From Enterobacter huaxiensis (GTDB lineage Bacteria > Pseudomonadota > Gammaproteobacteria > Enterobacterales > Enterobacteriaceae), in assembly GCF_003594935.2 (NCBI RefSeq), contig NZ_CP043342.1, forward strand, positions 4,340,001-4,404,000: a DNA stretch of 64,000 bases, written 5' to 3'. The notes below the pieces were generated by a model. The model searched no databases. It had not been told where the DNA came from and saw only the letters and a list, made by a program, of their open reading frames with translations. Below are positions 8,139 through 16,585 of this stretch, one piece after another; position 1 is the first letter of the stretch, and each line of letters starts with the position of its first letter. The translations under genes were made by a program, and so were the position numbers.

Positions 8139-8414
8139 ATGAAAAAAATCGCAATCGCCGTAATGGCTGCGCTTTTGCTTAGTGCAAATGCGATGGCAGC
8201 CATCAAGATAGATGGCCGACAGGCCAGAAACATGGACGATGTGCAAAGCTTAGGCGTAATTTATATCAATCATAACTTCGCCACTGAAAGTGAAGCAGAT
8301 CAGGCTCTTAATGAAGAAACCGATGCTCAGGGTGCAAAATACTATCACCTCATGCTGACCCGTGAACCCGGTAGCAACGGCAACATGCACGCCAGCGCAG
8401 ATATTTACCGATGA
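8139..8414 (+). CDS. yjfY: Small secreted DUF1471 (YhcN-family) protein YjfY
   Basis: Periplasmic 91-residue protein of the DUF1471/YhcN family, whose members respond to stress and affect biofilm formation; the function of YjfY is not known. A signal peptide is clear (MKKIAIAVMAALLLSANAMA, cleavage before A-I-K-I). The mature part has the family pattern RNMDDVQSLGVIYIN and ends in ASADIYR. The ATG at 8139 has GGAG 8 bases upstream and yields the E. coli length; in-frame codons upstream to 7968 would put the signal peptide internally. A strong terminator follows. Two further members of the family, bsmA and yjfN, lie at 16.1-16.9 kb. Confidence 0.9.
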   Translation: MKKIAIAVMAALLLSANAMAAIKIDGRQARNMDDVQSLGVIYINHNFATESEADQALNEETDAQGAKYYHLMLTREPGSNGNMHASADIYR

Positions 8415-8471
8415 TGCTTTAACGCTAGCACCAGGAAAGCCAACAACGAGAACATAGCCATACTTTGACTT

Positions 8472-8495
8472 GCCCCCTGCCCGGGGGCTTTTTTT
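8472..8495 (+). terminator. Intrinsic terminator of yjfY
   Basis: GCCCCC (8472-8477) pairs with GGGGGC (8483-8488) and is followed by seven T. It lies about 57 bases after the yjfY stop and separates it from the 3' end of the ula operon. Confidence 0.85.
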
Positions 8496-8552
8496 ATGAA
8501 TGGCTCCGGAATACCACCGGTTACAACTGTTTCGGTATTCCAGAGCACTTAT

Positions 8553-9239
8553 TCACTTCTGCCCGTAGTAGGCATTTGGGCCATGCTTGCGCATGAAATG
8601 CTTGTTCATCAGGTAGTCATCAATGCCCTGAAGCTGTGGGTTGATGCCGCGGGCAATCCACGCCATACGTGCCACTTCCTCCATGACGACCGCATTATGT
8701 ACCGCGTCGTGAGCGTCTTTACCCCAGGCGAAAGGGCCATGCTGATACACGACAATCCCCGGCGTATGCAGCGGCTCACTTTCACCCAACGTGTCGATGA
8801 TCACCTTGCCGGTGTTGAGCTCGTACTCGCCCTCCACTTCCGCCTGCGTTAGTGCGCGCGTGCAGGGGATGTCGCCAAAAAAGTAGTCCGCATGGGTCGT
8901 TCCGAGTGCAGGTATGGGCAGCCCCGCCTGCGCCCAGGCCGTCGCGTGCGTCGAGTGGGTATGCACGACACCGCCAAGCGACGGATATCGGCGATACAGC
9001 GCCAGATGGGTTGCGGTATCTGAAGAGGGCCGCCATTTTCCTTCCACAACCTTACCGTCGAGATCCACAACCACCATATCTTCAGCTTTCATGGTGTCAT
9101 ACGCGACGCCGCTAGGCTTAATCACGATCAGCCCCTGCTCGCGGTCAATAGCGCTTACGTTGCCCCAGGTGAAGGTCACCAGGCCATAACGCGGCAGATC
9201 CATGTTGGCCTCAAAGACCTGCTGTTTGAGCTTATGCAT
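8553..9239 (-). CDS. ulaF: L-ribulose-5-phosphate 4-epimerase UlaF
   Basis: Converts L-ribulose 5-phosphate to D-xylulose 5-phosphate, the last step of anaerobic L-ascorbate breakdown, feeding the pentose phosphate pathway. It is a class II aldolase-fold metalloenzyme of 228 residues. The zinc-binding histidines are seen in VVHTHSTHATAW, and GNVSAIDRE and KPSGVAYDTM form the phosphate-binding part. The ATG at 9239 gives the E. coli length and overlaps the ulaE stop by eight bases, so coupled translation is likely. Last gene of ulaABCDEF. The resemblance to AraD and SgbE is expected, but position makes it UlaF. Confidence 0.96.
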   Translation of the reverse strand: MHKLKQQVFEANMDLPRYGLVTFTWGNVSAIDREQGLIVIKPSGVAYDTMKAEDMVVVDLDGKVVEGKWRPSSDTATHLALYRRYPSLGGVVHTHSTHATAWAQAGLPIPALGTTHADYFFGDIPCTRALTQAEVEGEYELNTGKVIIDTLGESEPLHTPGIVVYQHGPFAWGKDAHDAVHNAVVMEEVARMAWIARGINPQLQGIDDYLMNKHFMRKHGPNAYYGQK

Positions 9240-10092
9240 GTTCCGCCTCCAGCAGCCCTGCCCGCGCCATACGCTCGCGCACCCAGTCGCGCGCTTTCGC
9301 CACTTCTGCAGCCGGGTCATCCGACGTTTCGCTCCACATCTCAATCAGGTAAGGCCCGCAATAACCTGTCTGCTTGAGCGTCTCGAAGCATCGTTCGAAA
9401 TCCACCACCCCGGCGCCGAACGGTACATTTTTGAAGACGCCTGGACGAGTGTCTTTAACGTGTACCGCCACGATATGCCCGATGCCCGCCTGCAGCTCCA
9501 TCTGCACGTCGTTATCCCATGCCGACAGGTTGCCGATATCGGGATAAAGCTGGAACCACGGGTTATTCAGATAGTGCGCGTAGCCCAGCGCCTTGCTAAT
9601 GGAGTTCATCAACGGGTAGTCCATTATCTCCATCGCCAGCGTGACCTGTGCGCGACTTGCCATCTCGACGCTCTCTTTCAGGCCGTCGCGGAAACGACGG
9701 CGCGTTTCATCGTTGGCTTCCTGATAGTAAACGTCATAACCCGCCAGCTGGATCACGCGGATACCGACATCCTGCGCAAAGCGAATGGCTTTACGCATGA
9801 TCTCCAGCCCCTGCGCGCGTACGGCATCGTCTTCGCTGCCGAGTGGAAAACGACGGTGGGCGCTCAGGCACATGGACGGCACGCGCACGCCTGTTTCAGC
9901 AACGGCGCTCACCAGCGCCAGCCGCTGTTCGCGGCTCCAGTCGAGGCGAGAAAGGCGCTCGTCCGTCTCATCCACGGACATTTCGACAAAATCGAAACCC
10001 AGCTGTTTTGCCAGCTGCAACCGCTCCAGCCAGCACTCCCCCGCGGGGAGTGCCTTTTCATAGATGCCAAGCGGGACCTGTTTTGACAACAT
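9232..10092 (-). CDS. ulaE: L-xylulose-5-phosphate 3-epimerase UlaE
   Basis: Converts L-xylulose 5-phosphate to L-ribulose 5-phosphate in ascorbate catabolism. It is a TIM-barrel epimerase of 286 residues with an AP-endonuclease-2 type fold. Metal-binding acids are present in AMEIMDYPLMNS and QLYPDIGNLSAW, with HVKDTRPG and LIEMWSE near the C-terminus. It sits nine bases after ulaD and overlaps ulaF. The sequence is almost the same as E. coli UlaE except for the last ten residues. Confidence 0.96.
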   Translation of the reverse strand: MLSKQVPLGIYEKALPAGECWLERLQLAKQLGFDFVEMSVDETDERLSRLDWSREQRLALVSAVAETGVRVPSMCLSAHRRFPLGSEDDAVRAQGLEIMRKAIRFAQDVGIRVIQLAGYDVYYQEANDETRRRFRDGLKESVEMASRAQVTLAMEIMDYPLMNSISKALGYAHYLNNPWFQLYPDIGNLSAWDNDVQMELQAGIGHIVAVHVKDTRPGVFKNVPFGAGVVDFERCFETLKQTGYCGPYLIEMWSETSDDPAAEVAKARDWVRERMARAGLLEAEHA

Positions 10093-10101
10093 ACCCGCTC
10101 C

Positions 10102-10752
10102 TTAGCCCCAAAGCTGAGCGATTGAGCGTTTGAACTGACGCGCCGCTTCCACCGGAGACGCCGCATCACGAATGCTACGACCGGCAATAAAGACGTGAAT
10201 CGGGATACCCTGGAACAGCGGCAGATCCTCCAGCGCCAGACCGCCGGTGACGGTGACTTTGAAGCCCATATCCGCCAGACGCTTAATCGCGCTGATATCC
10301 GCTTCACCCCACGCCACGCCTGCAGCCTGCGCATCACGGCTACGATGGTAAACCACCTGCTGAATGCCCGCGTCGCGCCACTCCTGCGCCTGCTCCCAGG
10401 TCCAGAAGCCGGTCAGCTCAATCTGCACGTCGCCGTTGAACTCTTTTGCCACGTCCAGCGCACCTTTCGCGGTGTTGATATCGGCACAGCAAATGACGGT
10501 CACCCAGTCGGCATTGGCTTCAAAGCACATGCGGGAGAGGATTTTGCCTGCGTCTGCAATTTTGGCATCCGCCAGCACGATTTTATGCGGATACAGCGCC
10601 TTCAGGTCACGCACGGCGCGAACGCCTTCGCCCACGCACAAAATGGTGCCCACTTCGATGATGTCCACTTCTTCCGCGATCAGGCGGGTAGTTTCATAAG
10701 CGTGTGACAGCGTCTGGTTATCCAGCGCAACCTGCAACATTGGTAATGACAT
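10102..10752 (-). CDS. ulaD: 3-keto-L-gulonate-6-phosphate decarboxylase UlaD
   Basis: Mg2+-dependent decarboxylase of the OMP-decarboxylase suprafamily that turns 3-keto-L-gulonate 6-phosphate into L-xylulose 5-phosphate and CO2. The conserved active-site run VLADAKIADAGK (D-x-K-x-x-D motif) is present at about residues 60-71, and the phosphate site is in TVTGGL and FIAGRSIRDA. I choose the ATG at 10752 (MSLPML, 216 residues) because GAGG lies 8 bases before it; an upstream TTG would add only two residues. Fourth gene of the ula operon, 12 bases after ulaC. Confidence 0.97.
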   Translation of the reverse strand: MSLPMLQVALDNQTLSHAYETTRLIAEEVDIIEVGTILCVGEGVRAVRDLKALYPHKIVLADAKIADAGKILSRMCFEANADWVTVICCADINTAKGALDVAKEFNGDVQIELTGFWTWEQAQEWRDAGIQQVVYHRSRDAQAAGVAWGEADISAIKRLADMGFKVTVTGGLALEDLPLFQGIPIHVFIAGRSIRDAASPVEAARQFKRSIAQLWG

Positions 10753-10764
10753 GTTCAATTCCTC

Positions 10765-11232
10765 TTAGACTGCCGCTGCTGTGGCGTTATCAATTAAATC
10801 AAGCACTTCCTGCTCGGTACGGCAGGCGCGTAAACGGTCGAAATTGGCTTCATCATCAAACAGATTGACGATCTGCATGATGCCCACCTCCTGGTGGGTG
10901 TTGGCATCAACCGCCGCCATGGTGATCAGGATGTCGACCGGGTCGTTATCTTCATGGTTAAACACCAGCGGCGTTTTCAGCGTCACCAGCGCAAAGCCGG
11001 TTTTTTTGACGCCCTCTTCCGGGCGGCCGTGCGGCATTGCCAGACCCGGTGCGATCACAAAATAGGGGCCGTGCTGCGCCACGCCATCAAGAATGGCCTG
11101 GTAGTAACGCGGCTCGACAACGTCAGCCTTTACCAGCAGATCCACGCTCAGCTTTACCGCTTCCTGCCATGTGCTGGCCTCAGCCTGCAAAAGGATGGCG
11201 TTATTCTCCACCAGCGAATCACGTAGTTTCAT
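10765..11232 (-). CDS. ulaC: Ascorbate-specific PTS enzyme IIA UlaC
   Basis: Cytosolic phosphocarrier that takes phosphate from HPr and passes it to UlaB during L-ascorbate import. The 155 residues form one mannitol/fructose-type EIIA domain, and the phosphorylated histidine is in GLAMPHGRPEEG (His at about residue 68). It stands nine bases downstream of ulaB and 12 bases upstream of ulaD, all on the minus strand. Agreement with E. coli UlaC is high throughout. Confidence 0.97.
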   Translation of the reverse strand: MKLRDSLVENNAILLQAEASTWQEAVKLSVDLLVKADVVEPRYYQAILDGVAQHGPYFVIAPGLAMPHGRPEEGVKKTGFALVTLKTPLVFNHEDNDPVDILITMAAVDANTHQEVGIMQIVNLFDDEANFDRLRACRTEQEVLDLIDNATAAAV

Positions 11233-11241
11233 GGGGCGTCC

Positions 11242-11547
11242 TTACTTCACGTCTTGTGGGAAGTGCGCTTTGATCACTTCCAGCAGTTTTGGCCCGAAAT
11301 CCGCAGGCGACAGCATGTTGCGCACGCCCACCACATATTTATTGCCCGTCACGGTGATTTCGCCGGCGATATGGGTAGAAGCGATGATGATATCTGCGCC
11401 GCTCAGCTCACTTTTGTATTCACCCACCGCGCAGCTGTTTACCGTGTGGTCAATGTTTGACTGGGTTAAAAACTGGTCCACCTTCATCTTCATGATCATG
11501 GAGCTGCCTTGCCCATTGCCACACACAGCCAGGATACGTACGGTCAT
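11242..11547 (-). CDS. ulaB: Ascorbate-specific PTS enzyme IIB UlaB
   Basis: Cytosolic EIIB phosphocarrier that hands phosphate to ascorbate during transport through UlaA. The 101 residues begin MTVRILAVCGNGQGSS; the cysteine of this P-loop-like motif (residue 9) is the phosphorylation site. Second gene of the operon, 12 bases after the end of the ulaA reading frame. It is intact, in contrast to ulaA just upstream. Confidence 0.97.
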   Translation of the reverse strand: MTVRILAVCGNGQGSSMIMKMKVDQFLTQSNIDHTVNSCAVGEYKSELSGADIIIASTHIAGEITVTGNKYVVGVRNMLSPADFGPKLLEVIKAHFPQDVK

Positions 11548-11559
11548 AATCGAAACTCC

Positions 11560-12961
11560 TTAATGAGCAGAAACTTCTGCTGTTTGTTTTTCCGCATCTT
11601 CTTCGGCGCGCAGAGAACGGCCCGCGAAGAACATATAAGCCAGTGCAATCAGAATGATGACGGCCATAAAGACCAGCCCGACGGAGGCGAAGCCCTGCAT
11701 CATCGGCGGTGCCAGAATTGACCAGTCCGCCATGCCCATCCAGGCGCTCATGCCGGTGAGCTTGACCGCCCACACGCAGCCGAAGATTTCAACCATGCCC
11801 ATCACCAGGCAGATCTTGAGCGCCGCGCGCCAGCCGCCGAAGTGGTTAGCAAATACGCCGATGGTGGCGTTAGAGAAGAACATCGGGATAAAGCCAGGAA
11901 TGATCAGGATGGACGAACCGCAGCCCACCAGGATGCCCACCGCAATCAGCTGGCCGATGGTGCCCCACATGAAGCCCCAGACCACCGCGTTTGGCGCAAA
12001 GCTGTAGATAGCCGCACAGTCAATCGCCAGTACCGCACCGGGGATCAGGCGCTGTGAAATGCCGTTAAAAGCTTCCGACAGCTCGGCAACGAACATGCGC
12101 ACGCCCTGCGTGATGATGAAAATGGCCACCGCGAAGGAGAAACCGGTCTGCAGGATATAGACCGTCCAGTGGGTTTTACCCGCCATCGCCTGAACAACGT
12201 CGATCCCAAAGGAGAGCAGAATGGCGCCGAAGAAAATGGTCATCACAATCGCGGTAGAAACGATGTTGTCGTGGAAGATATTCAGCCAGCCCGGCAGCTT
12301 CAGGTCTTCAACGCTCTCTTCTTTTTTGCCCAGGAACGGCGCAACTTTATAGGCAATCCAGGAGGCAAACTGCTGCTGGTGGCCGATGGAGAAGCCGCAG
12401 CCGTCGGTCACTTCCTGGGTTGGCTTGTACATCATGTTGGAGGTGATACCCCAGTAGAGCGACACCAGCACCGCTGGTGCAGATAATCGTGGTCCACATC
12501 GGGTAGCCGAAGATATAGAAGGAAACCGCAATCAGCCCCGCCTGCTGGAACATGATGTGGCCGGTCAGCATGATGGTGCGAATGCCGGTAATGCGGCGCA
12601 ACAGCACGTAGATGATGTTCAGCGCCAGCGCGAGCAGTACGGCGTATCCCACCCAGCTGTAGGCATCACCCATTCGGTCGATGGTGGCCATCATTGACGC
12701 GTAGGTATCAGAGATGGCGCCGTTGATGCCGTACACTTCCGACATTTTGGCGACGACCGGCTTAAAGGTGCTGGTCAGAATGCCAGAACCCGCCTGCAGC
12801 AGCATGAAACCGATAATGGTTTTGATGGTGCCCTTAATAATAACGCTGACGCTTTTGCGCAGAAGGATGTAGCCCAGGCACGTCACGATACCCAGCAGCA
12901 GCGGGGCGTTGGTCATTACCTGATTAAAGAACACGGTAAAGACGTTGTAGAGGATCTCCAT
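11560..12961 (-). pseudogene. ulaA: Ascorbate PTS permease (EIIC) gene ulaA, interrupted by a one-base insertion
   Basis: UlaA is the membrane channel that imports and phosphorylates L-ascorbate with UlaB and UlaC. The sequence starts normally at the ATG at 12961 (MEILYN, GGAGAGAG ribosome site) and matches E. coli UlaA to MWTTIICT (about residue 161). It then leaves the frame and would end at 12347. The rest (LVSLYWGITSNMMYKP onward to 11560) continues in another frame with full similarity. Removing one base, the T at plus-strand 12475 (or an equivalent nearby base), restores one reading frame of about 466 residues. The site is not a homopolymer. The two pieces are well conserved, so the change is recent or a sequencing/assembly error. 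If real, ascorbate uptake by this system is lost unless frameshifting occurs. Confidence 0.85.
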
Positions 12962-13319
12962 AACTCTCTCCAGAAATGAGAACACGAGGGGCAATCCCTG
13001 TGTGGTTGGTGCCATCACTCTAGTAATCACAAATAATCACCACAAGATTGCATTTGATTATTTGTGACGCATCACGCAAATTATTTCCATGGCGTTAGTA
13101 ATGATTTTCACTACCGTTCCAGATCATTGAATAAATGCTTATAATTCATGAAAATAATGATTATTACGCGATACTCTAACACCCGATACGTGAGTAATCC
13201 GTGAAGTCGAACAGATAAAATTCCGCATTTTCTCCATTGCAAACTACATCAAATGATGCCAGCATTAATCATAACGAATCACAATGTGATTACTTTTGAT
13301 TAAACCCAGGAGTCAAACG
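12962..13319. promoter_or_regulatory. Divergent ulaA/ulaG control region with inverted repeats
   Basis: 358 bases without a gene between divergent ulaA and ulaG. A perfect 13-base inverted repeat, TCACAAATAATCA (13027-13039) and TGATTATTTGTGA (13055-13067), faces ulaA. A related near-palindrome AATCACaatGTGATT (13277-13291) lies just before ulaG. The repeated core (AATCAC / GTGATT) suggests operators for UlaR, which controls both promoters in E. coli; CRP and IHF sites are also known there. Assignment to UlaR is inferred. Confidence 0.55.
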
Positions 13320-14384
13320 ATGAGTAAAGTGAACACCATCACCCGTGAATCATGGATTCTGAGCACCTTCCCCGAGTGGGGTTGCTGGCTGAACGAAGAG
13401 ATTGAACAGGAACAGGTTGCTCCTGGCACCTTTGCCATGTGGTGGCTGGGCTGTACCGGTATCTGGCTGAAATCAGAAGGTGGCGCGAATATCTGCGTCG
13501 ATTTCTGGTGCGGCACCGGTAAACAGAGCCACGGCAACCCGCTGATGAAAAAAGGCCATCAGATGCAGCGCATGGCGGGCGTGGAAAAGCTCCAGCCAAA
13601 CCTGCGTACCACACCGTTTGTCCTCGACCCGTTTGCGATTCGTCAGATCGACGCCGTCCTGTCTACCCACGATCACAACGATCACATCGACGTGAACGTG
13701 GCAGCCGCGGTGATGCAGAACTGTGCAGACGACGTGCCGTTCATTGGGCCGCAGACCTGCGTGGATTTATGGATTGGCTGGGGCGTGCCGAAAGAGCGCT
13801 GCATTGTGATGAAGCCAGGCGACGTGGTGAAAATAAAAGACGTTGAAATCCACGCGCTGGATGCCTTTGACCGTACAGCATTGATTACTCTGCCAGCCGA
13901 CCAGAAAGCGGCAGGCGTCCTGCCAGACGGTATGGACGAGCGTGCGGTGAACTACCTGTTCAAAACGCCTGGCGGTTCGCTGTATCACAGCGGTGACTCC
14001 CACTACTCCAACTACTATGCGAAGCACGGTAATGAGCACCAGATCGACGTGGCGCTCGGCTCCTACGGTGAGAACCCGCGCGGTATTACGGACAAGATGA
14101 CCAGTGCCGATATGCTGCGCATGGCGGAAGCGCTGAACACCAAAGTTGTGATCCCGTTCCACCACGATATCTGGTCAAACTTCCAGGCCGATCCGCAGGA
14201 AATCCGCGTGCTGTGGGAGATGAAAAAAGATCGTCTGAAGTATGGCTTTAAGCCGTTCATCTGGCAGGTGGGTGGCAAGTTCACCTGGCCGCTGGATAAA
14301 GACAATCTTGAATACCACTATCCGCGTGGATTCGATGATTGCTTCACCATTGAACCGGACCTGCCATTTAAATCATTCCTCTGA
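13320..14384 (+). CDS. ulaG: L-ascorbate-6-phosphate lactonase UlaG
   Basis: Mn2+-dependent lactonase of the metallo-beta-lactamase fold that opens L-ascorbate 6-phosphate to 3-keto-L-gulonate 6-phosphate, the first cytosolic step after UlaABC import. The 354 residues carry the metal motif STHDHNDHID, then HSGDSHYSNYY and VIPFHHDIWSN. The ATG at 13320 (MSKVNTI) has GGAG upstream and gives the E. coli length. It is divergent from ulaABCDEF and co-oriented with ulaR, from which it is separated by a hairpin. Confidence 0.97.
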   Translation: MSKVNTITRESWILSTFPEWGCWLNEEIEQEQVAPGTFAMWWLGCTGIWLKSEGGANICVDFWCGTGKQSHGNPLMKKGHQMQRMAGVEKLQPNLRTTPFVLDPFAIRQIDAVLSTHDHNDHIDVNVAAAVMQNCADDVPFIGPQTCVDLWIGWGVPKERCIVMKPGDVVKIKDVEIHALDAFDRTALITLPADQKAAGVLPDGMDERAVNYLFKTPGGSLYHSGDSHYSNYYAKHGNEHQIDVALGSYGENPRGITDKMTSADMLRMAEALNTKVVIPFHHDIWSNFQADPQEIRVLWEMKKDRLKYGFKPFIWQVGGKFTWPLDKDNLEYHYPRGFDDCFTIEPDLPFKSFL

Positions 14385-14396
14385 TTGTGAAGCCAA

Positions 14397-14422
14397 ATCG
14401 CCAGACCGCTGTGTCTGGCGAT
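14397..14422 (+). terminator. Hairpin after ulaG
   Basis: ATCGCCAGAC (14397-14406) pairs with GTCTGGCGAT (14413-14422) around a six-base loop, followed by T-rich sequence (GTCATATTTATTTTA). Probably a terminator or attenuator before ulaR. Confidence 0.65.
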
Positions 14423-14495
14423 GTCATATTTATTTTAGTAATTTCACGCTATTTCAAATATCATCTTTTCAAATCAATTCTTATCGGAATAGCTC

Positions 14496-15251
14496 ATGAC
14501 GGAAGCGCAACGGCATCAAATCTTACTGGAACTCCTGGCGCAAACAGGTTTTATTACCGTCGAGAAAGCGATCGAGCGTCTGGGCATTTCTCCCGCAACG
14601 GCAAGGCGAGACATCAACAAGCTGGATGAAAGCGGCAAGCTGAAGAAAGTCCGCAACGGCGCAGAGGCCATCAGCCAACAGCGCCCCCGCTGGACGCCGA
14701 TGAATATCCATCAGGCGCAAAATCACGATGAAAAAGTGCGTATTGCCCGCGCCGCGTCGCAGCTGGTGAACCCCGGCGAGAGCGTGGTGATCAACTGCGG
14801 TTCGACGGCGTTTCTTCTGGGCCGTGAGATGTGTGGAAAGCCGGTCCAGATCATCACCAACTATCTGCCGCTCGCTAACTATCTCATCGATCGGGAGCAT
14901 GAAAGCGTGGTGATCATGGGCGGCCAGTACAATAAAAGCCAGTCCATAACGCTCAGCCCGCAGGACAGCGAAAATAGCCTCTATGCCGGACACTGGATGT
15001 TTACCAGCGGCAAGGGGCTGACGGCGGACGGCCTGTATAAAACCGATATGCTGACCGCCATGGCGGAGCAGAACATGCTTAACGTCGTGGGCAAGCTCGT
15101 TGTGCTGGTCGACAGCAGTAAAGTGGGCGAGCGCGCAGGCATGCTGTTCAGCCGCGCCGAGCAGATAGACATGGTAATTACCGGAAAAGACGCTAACCCT
15201 GAGATCCTCCAGAAGCTGGAAGATCAGGGCGTAAAGATTCTGCGCGTTTAA
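14496..15251 (+). CDS. ulaR: DeoR-family transcriptional repressor UlaR
   Basis: Cytosolic repressor of ulaG and ulaABCDEF that is released by L-ascorbate 6-phosphate. The 251 residues contain an N-terminal DeoR-type helix-turn-helix (ERLGISPATARRDINKLDE, about 23-42) and a C-terminal sugar-phosphate isomerase-like sensor domain (NCGSTAFLLGRE, ITNYLPLANYL, VLVDSSKVGERAGM). The start at 14496 matches E. coli. Its stop codon shares TTAA (15248-15251) with the stop of convergent yjfP. As ulaR and the enzymes are intact, the control circuit may still work although ulaA is broken. Confidence 0.97.
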   Translation: MTEAQRHQILLELLAQTGFITVEKAIERLGISPATARRDINKLDESGKLKKVRNGAEAISQQRPRWTPMNIHQAQNHDEKVRIARAASQLVNPGESVVINCGSTAFLLGREMCGKPVQIITNYLPLANYLIDREHESVVIMGGQYNKSQSITLSPQDSENSLYAGHWMFTSGKGLTADGLYKTDMLTAMAEQNMLNVVGKLVVLVDSSKVGERAGMLFSRAEQIDMVITGKDANPEILQKLEDQGVKILRV

Positions 15252-15970
15252 AGATGCTGACGGAAGAAATCCACCGTAGCCTCCAGCGCCGTTGGCGTGA
15301 TGCGATGGCGAACCCCGGCTTCCCAAAGGCAGGTCACGTTGCCATCCAGCCCTTCACGCTGTAGCGCCTGCTGAAGGCGAAAGGTATCGCCAGGAGGGAC
15401 CACATCGTCAGCGTCACCGTGCCACAGCAGCAGCGGGCGATCGGCCAGGCGTGGTAATGCAGTAGTGACGTCCCATTCCGCAAGCGCTGCGGTAATACCC
15501 TCTGATTTCGTAGAAGGAAACAGCGTCTGTGAGAGCGACGTGAAATAGCCCGACCCCATCAGGCAAGCCACGGACGTCACTTCCGGATGGTGCGTCATAA
15601 TCCCCAGCGCGGTCATTCCTCCCATGGATGCCCCGGCAACCGCCAGGCGTTTATCCGCCACCAGCCCGGCCTGGTATAGCGCGTCGCGCAGCCCGGAAAA
15701 TTCGGTCAGATTACCGTGCAGGATTTGCCAGAACTGGCCAAGACGTTCCTGCTCGTTGCCCGTAAAACGTGCGCCGTGGTTGGGGGCATCGGGCATGACG
15801 ATACGAAACCCCGCCTGGGCCAGCGCGACGGCAAAATAGCTGTAAACCAGCTTTGATGACGTAAAACCATGATAAAAAACCACAGTTGGCAGAGGGCGTT
15901 CTTTATGCCCGGCAGGGAAAGCATGTAATATTTCATGGTCGCCCAGACGGCGTATTTCAATTTCAATCAT
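15248..15970 (-). CDS. yjfP: Alpha/beta-hydrolase esterase YjfP
   Basis: Carboxylesterase of the dienelactone-hydrolase/S9-like alpha/beta-hydrolase fold; E. coli YjfP hydrolyses short-chain esters and can deacetylate sugars. The 240 residues contain the oxyanion region FYHGFTSSKLVY, the nucleophile elbow GASMGG (Ser at about 115), an acid in WHGDADDVVP (about 195) and the catalytic His in VRHRITP (about 224). The protein is a little shorter than in E. coli because of a gap after ALFPSTKSE. No signal peptide. It converges on ulaR, and both stops lie in TTAA. Confidence 0.94.
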   Translation of the reverse strand: MIEIEIRRLGDHEILHAFPAGHKERPLPTVVFYHGFTSSKLVYSYFAVALAQAGFRIVMPDAPNHGARFTGNEQERLGQFWQILHGNLTEFSGLRDALYQAGLVADKRLAVAGASMGGMTALGIMTHHPEVTSVACLMGSGYFTSLSQTLFPSTKSEGITAALAEWDVTTALPRLADRPLLLWHGDADDVVPPGDTFRLQQALQREGLDGNVTCLWEAGVRHRITPTALEATVDFFRQHL

Positions 15971-16128
15971 TGTCGATCCTGTTTTGATGAATGATTCATA
16001 ATGTTGAGAACTGGGTTACGGTTTCACGATATTTTCATTCGAAATCTACGCCCCAGATAACACTTCGGGAACATTCCCCCAAAACTAAATTCACAGACAA
16101 CTACACTATGGCTATCAGGAAACGAGAT

Positions 16129-16437
16129 ATGGTTATGCGCAGGTTTGCTGCTTTATTGCTAATGTTTCTGCTCAGTGGCTGTAGCGCGCTGCAGGGAACG
16201 CCGCAACCCGCTCCACCGGTCGCCGATCATCCGAAGGAAATTCGTCGTAATCAGACAGAAGGATTACAGCGAATGGGAACCGTCTCCGCGCTGGTTCGCG
16301 GTTCACCGGATGATGCGGAAGAGGCAATCGAAGCACAAGCCGTCGCCGCCAAAGCAGATTATTACGTCATCATTATGATCGACGAAACCATCATTACGGG
16401 ACAGTGGTATTCACAGGCCATTTTGTACCGTAAGTAA
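16129..16437 (+). CDS. bsmA: DUF1471 lipoprotein BsmA (YjfO)
   Basis: Outer-envelope lipoprotein of the YhcN/DUF1471 family; in E. coli BsmA affects biofilm formation and peroxide stress tolerance. The 102 residues begin MVMRRFAALLLM and carry a lipobox LLSGC near residues 14-18, so the mature protein starts at that cysteine. The DUF1471 domain follows (GTVSALVRGSPDDAEEAI ... QWYSQAILYRK). I choose the ATG at 16129, which has AGGA 8 bases upstream; an ATG at 16108 would lengthen the signal part. It lies between yjfP (divergent) and yjfN, as in E. coli. Confidence 0.9.
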   Translation: MVMRRFAALLLMFLLSGCSALQGTPQPAPPVADHPKEIRRNQTEGLQRMGTVSALVRGSPDDAEEAIEAQAVAAKADYYVIIMIDETIITGQWYSQAILYRK

Positions 16438-16585
16438 TGGTCATCATTTGAACGACATTTACACTGCTTTGCGTCCATAGACATTTTCCTGTCCACAATA
16501 AACTCCATGACCGCACCAATGGAAGTGAGTTTATTTGCGAAGGATTGCCCGGCGGATACCGGAGACATGTTAAATGGAGCTGACG

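Noticed and set aside
9202..10086. Plus-strand open frame of 294 codons opposite ulaE
   Set aside because: Antisense shadow of a clear ula gene; no recognisable domain.
13056..13076. CRP site in TTTGTGACGCATCACGCAA
   Set aside because: The half sites TGTGA and TCACG are separated by four bases instead of six, so it does not fit the CRP consensus; the 13-base inverted repeat explains the sequence better.
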